Shown here: positions 6,143 through 6,454 of the stretch, piece by piece
How positions within the stretch are numbered: position 1 is the first letter of the stretch
Layout: every line of letters begins with the position of its first letter
NCBI GenBank assembly: GCA_027083485.1
Contig: JALWOO010000283.1
Coordinates: 1 to 6,454, forward strand
Direction: 5' to 3'
DNA length: 6,454 nt
Origin: Amylibacter sp.
Lineage (GTDB): Bacteria > Pseudomonadota > Alphaproteobacteria > Rhodobacterales > Rhodobacteraceae
Program-made: the position numbers and the translations under genes
The notes under the pieces: model-generated
What the model saw: the letters and a program-made list of their open reading frames with translations, nothing else
Database searches by the model: none
What the model was told of the DNA's origin: nothing

Positions 6143-6454
6143 TGGCCGCCACCGCCGAAGATATCGCCTTTGTCAGCGATCTGTTTGCCGGGCTGGCCCC
6201 GCTGAAAATCCGCAAAATGATGGGCGGATTGTCGATTTATTCGAACGGGCAGATTTTCGCGATACTGGATTCGCGCGGCGGTATTTACCTCAAGGCCAAA
6301 GATGAATTCGCCAAGCGGCTAGAAGCCGCAGGGTCAGCCAAGTTTATCTATGACACTAAGGACGGCAAAACCGCAACGATGCATTATTGGTCATTGCCAG
6401 AGGCAGCGCTGGACGATCCGGCACTGGCAAGCGACTGGGGACAAGCGGCGATTA
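6142..6454 (+). CDS. TfoX N-terminal domain protein (partial, runs off the right edge)
   Basis: An open frame begins with ATG at 6142, sharing the A of the preceding TAA stop, and stays open for 104 codons to the window edge. The protein starts MAATAEDIAFVSDLFAG, followed by APLKIRKMMGGLSIYSNG, FAILDSRGGIYLKA, MHYWSLPEAALDDP and a tail with SDWGQAA. This is the pattern of the TfoX N-terminal domain: a phi-Phe-x-Gly start, a K-x-R-K/R-M-M/F-G-G core, a Y-W/Y-x-x-P-E-x-x-L segment and a Trp near the end. Small stand-alone proteins with this domain are widespread in alphaproteobacteria. Competence regulation is known for TfoX/Sxy of gammaproteobacteria and should not be assumed here. The 4-base stop/start overlap with the Fe-S carrier indicates translational coupling. 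The C-terminus lies outside the window. Confidence 0.85.
   Translation, partial: MAATAEDIAFVSDLFAGLAPLKIRKMMGGLSIYSNGQIFAILDSRGGIYLKAKDEFAKRLEAAGSAKFIYDTKDGKTATMHYWSLPEAALDDPALASDWGQAAI

Overview
The window reads as chromosomal DNA from an alphaproteobacterium, most likely a Rhodobacteraceae (roseobacter-type) species. The reasons are the GC-rich housekeeping genes (one 60-base stretch of cobB counts about 67% GC), the aerobic-type cobalamin genes cobA and cobB, a secreted RTX protein, and an A-type Fe-S carrier gene directly abutting a TfoX-domain gene. The lineage is inferred from gene style and protein resemblance only; no search was run.

Layout, left to right: cobA (uroporphyrinogen-III C-methyltransferase, + strand, 15-791) faces a long RTX calcium-binding protein gene on the - strand (821-2978) across a 29-base gap. 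The RTX reading frame is split in two by a run of seven G (seven C on the + strand, 1163-1169). Removing one G joins the frames into a protein of about 718 residues with continuous nonapeptide repeats and a typical type I secretion C-terminus. A 231-base AT-rich gap (2985-3215) holds a good candidate RTX promoter and some dyad symmetry. Then come cobB (cobyrinate a,c-diamide synthase, + strand, 3216-4475), a 12-helix MFS transporter (4517-5728) separated from cobB by a perfect 10-bp hairpin, an IscA/SufA-type iron-sulfur carrier (5792-6142), and the start of a TfoX N-terminal-domain gene (6142 to beyond the right edge) that overlaps the previous stop codon by one base.

How the genes work together: cobA and cobB act at an early and a middle step of corrin synthesis and probably belong to one cobalamin locus. 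The RTX gene lies between them in the opposite direction and has visibly lower GC, so it looks like an inserted accessory gene. The MFS transporter follows cobB in the same direction, but its substrate cannot be read from sequence. The Fe-S carrier and TfoX-domain genes look like a separate small operon with its own candidate promoter.

The most interesting observation is the G7 tract. It sits inside the RTX repeats and upstream of the secretion signal, so the length of the tract decides whether the protein can be exported. It may be a sequencing error, a fresh pseudogene mutation, or a switch by slipped-strand mispairing. No clearly new multi-gene system was found.
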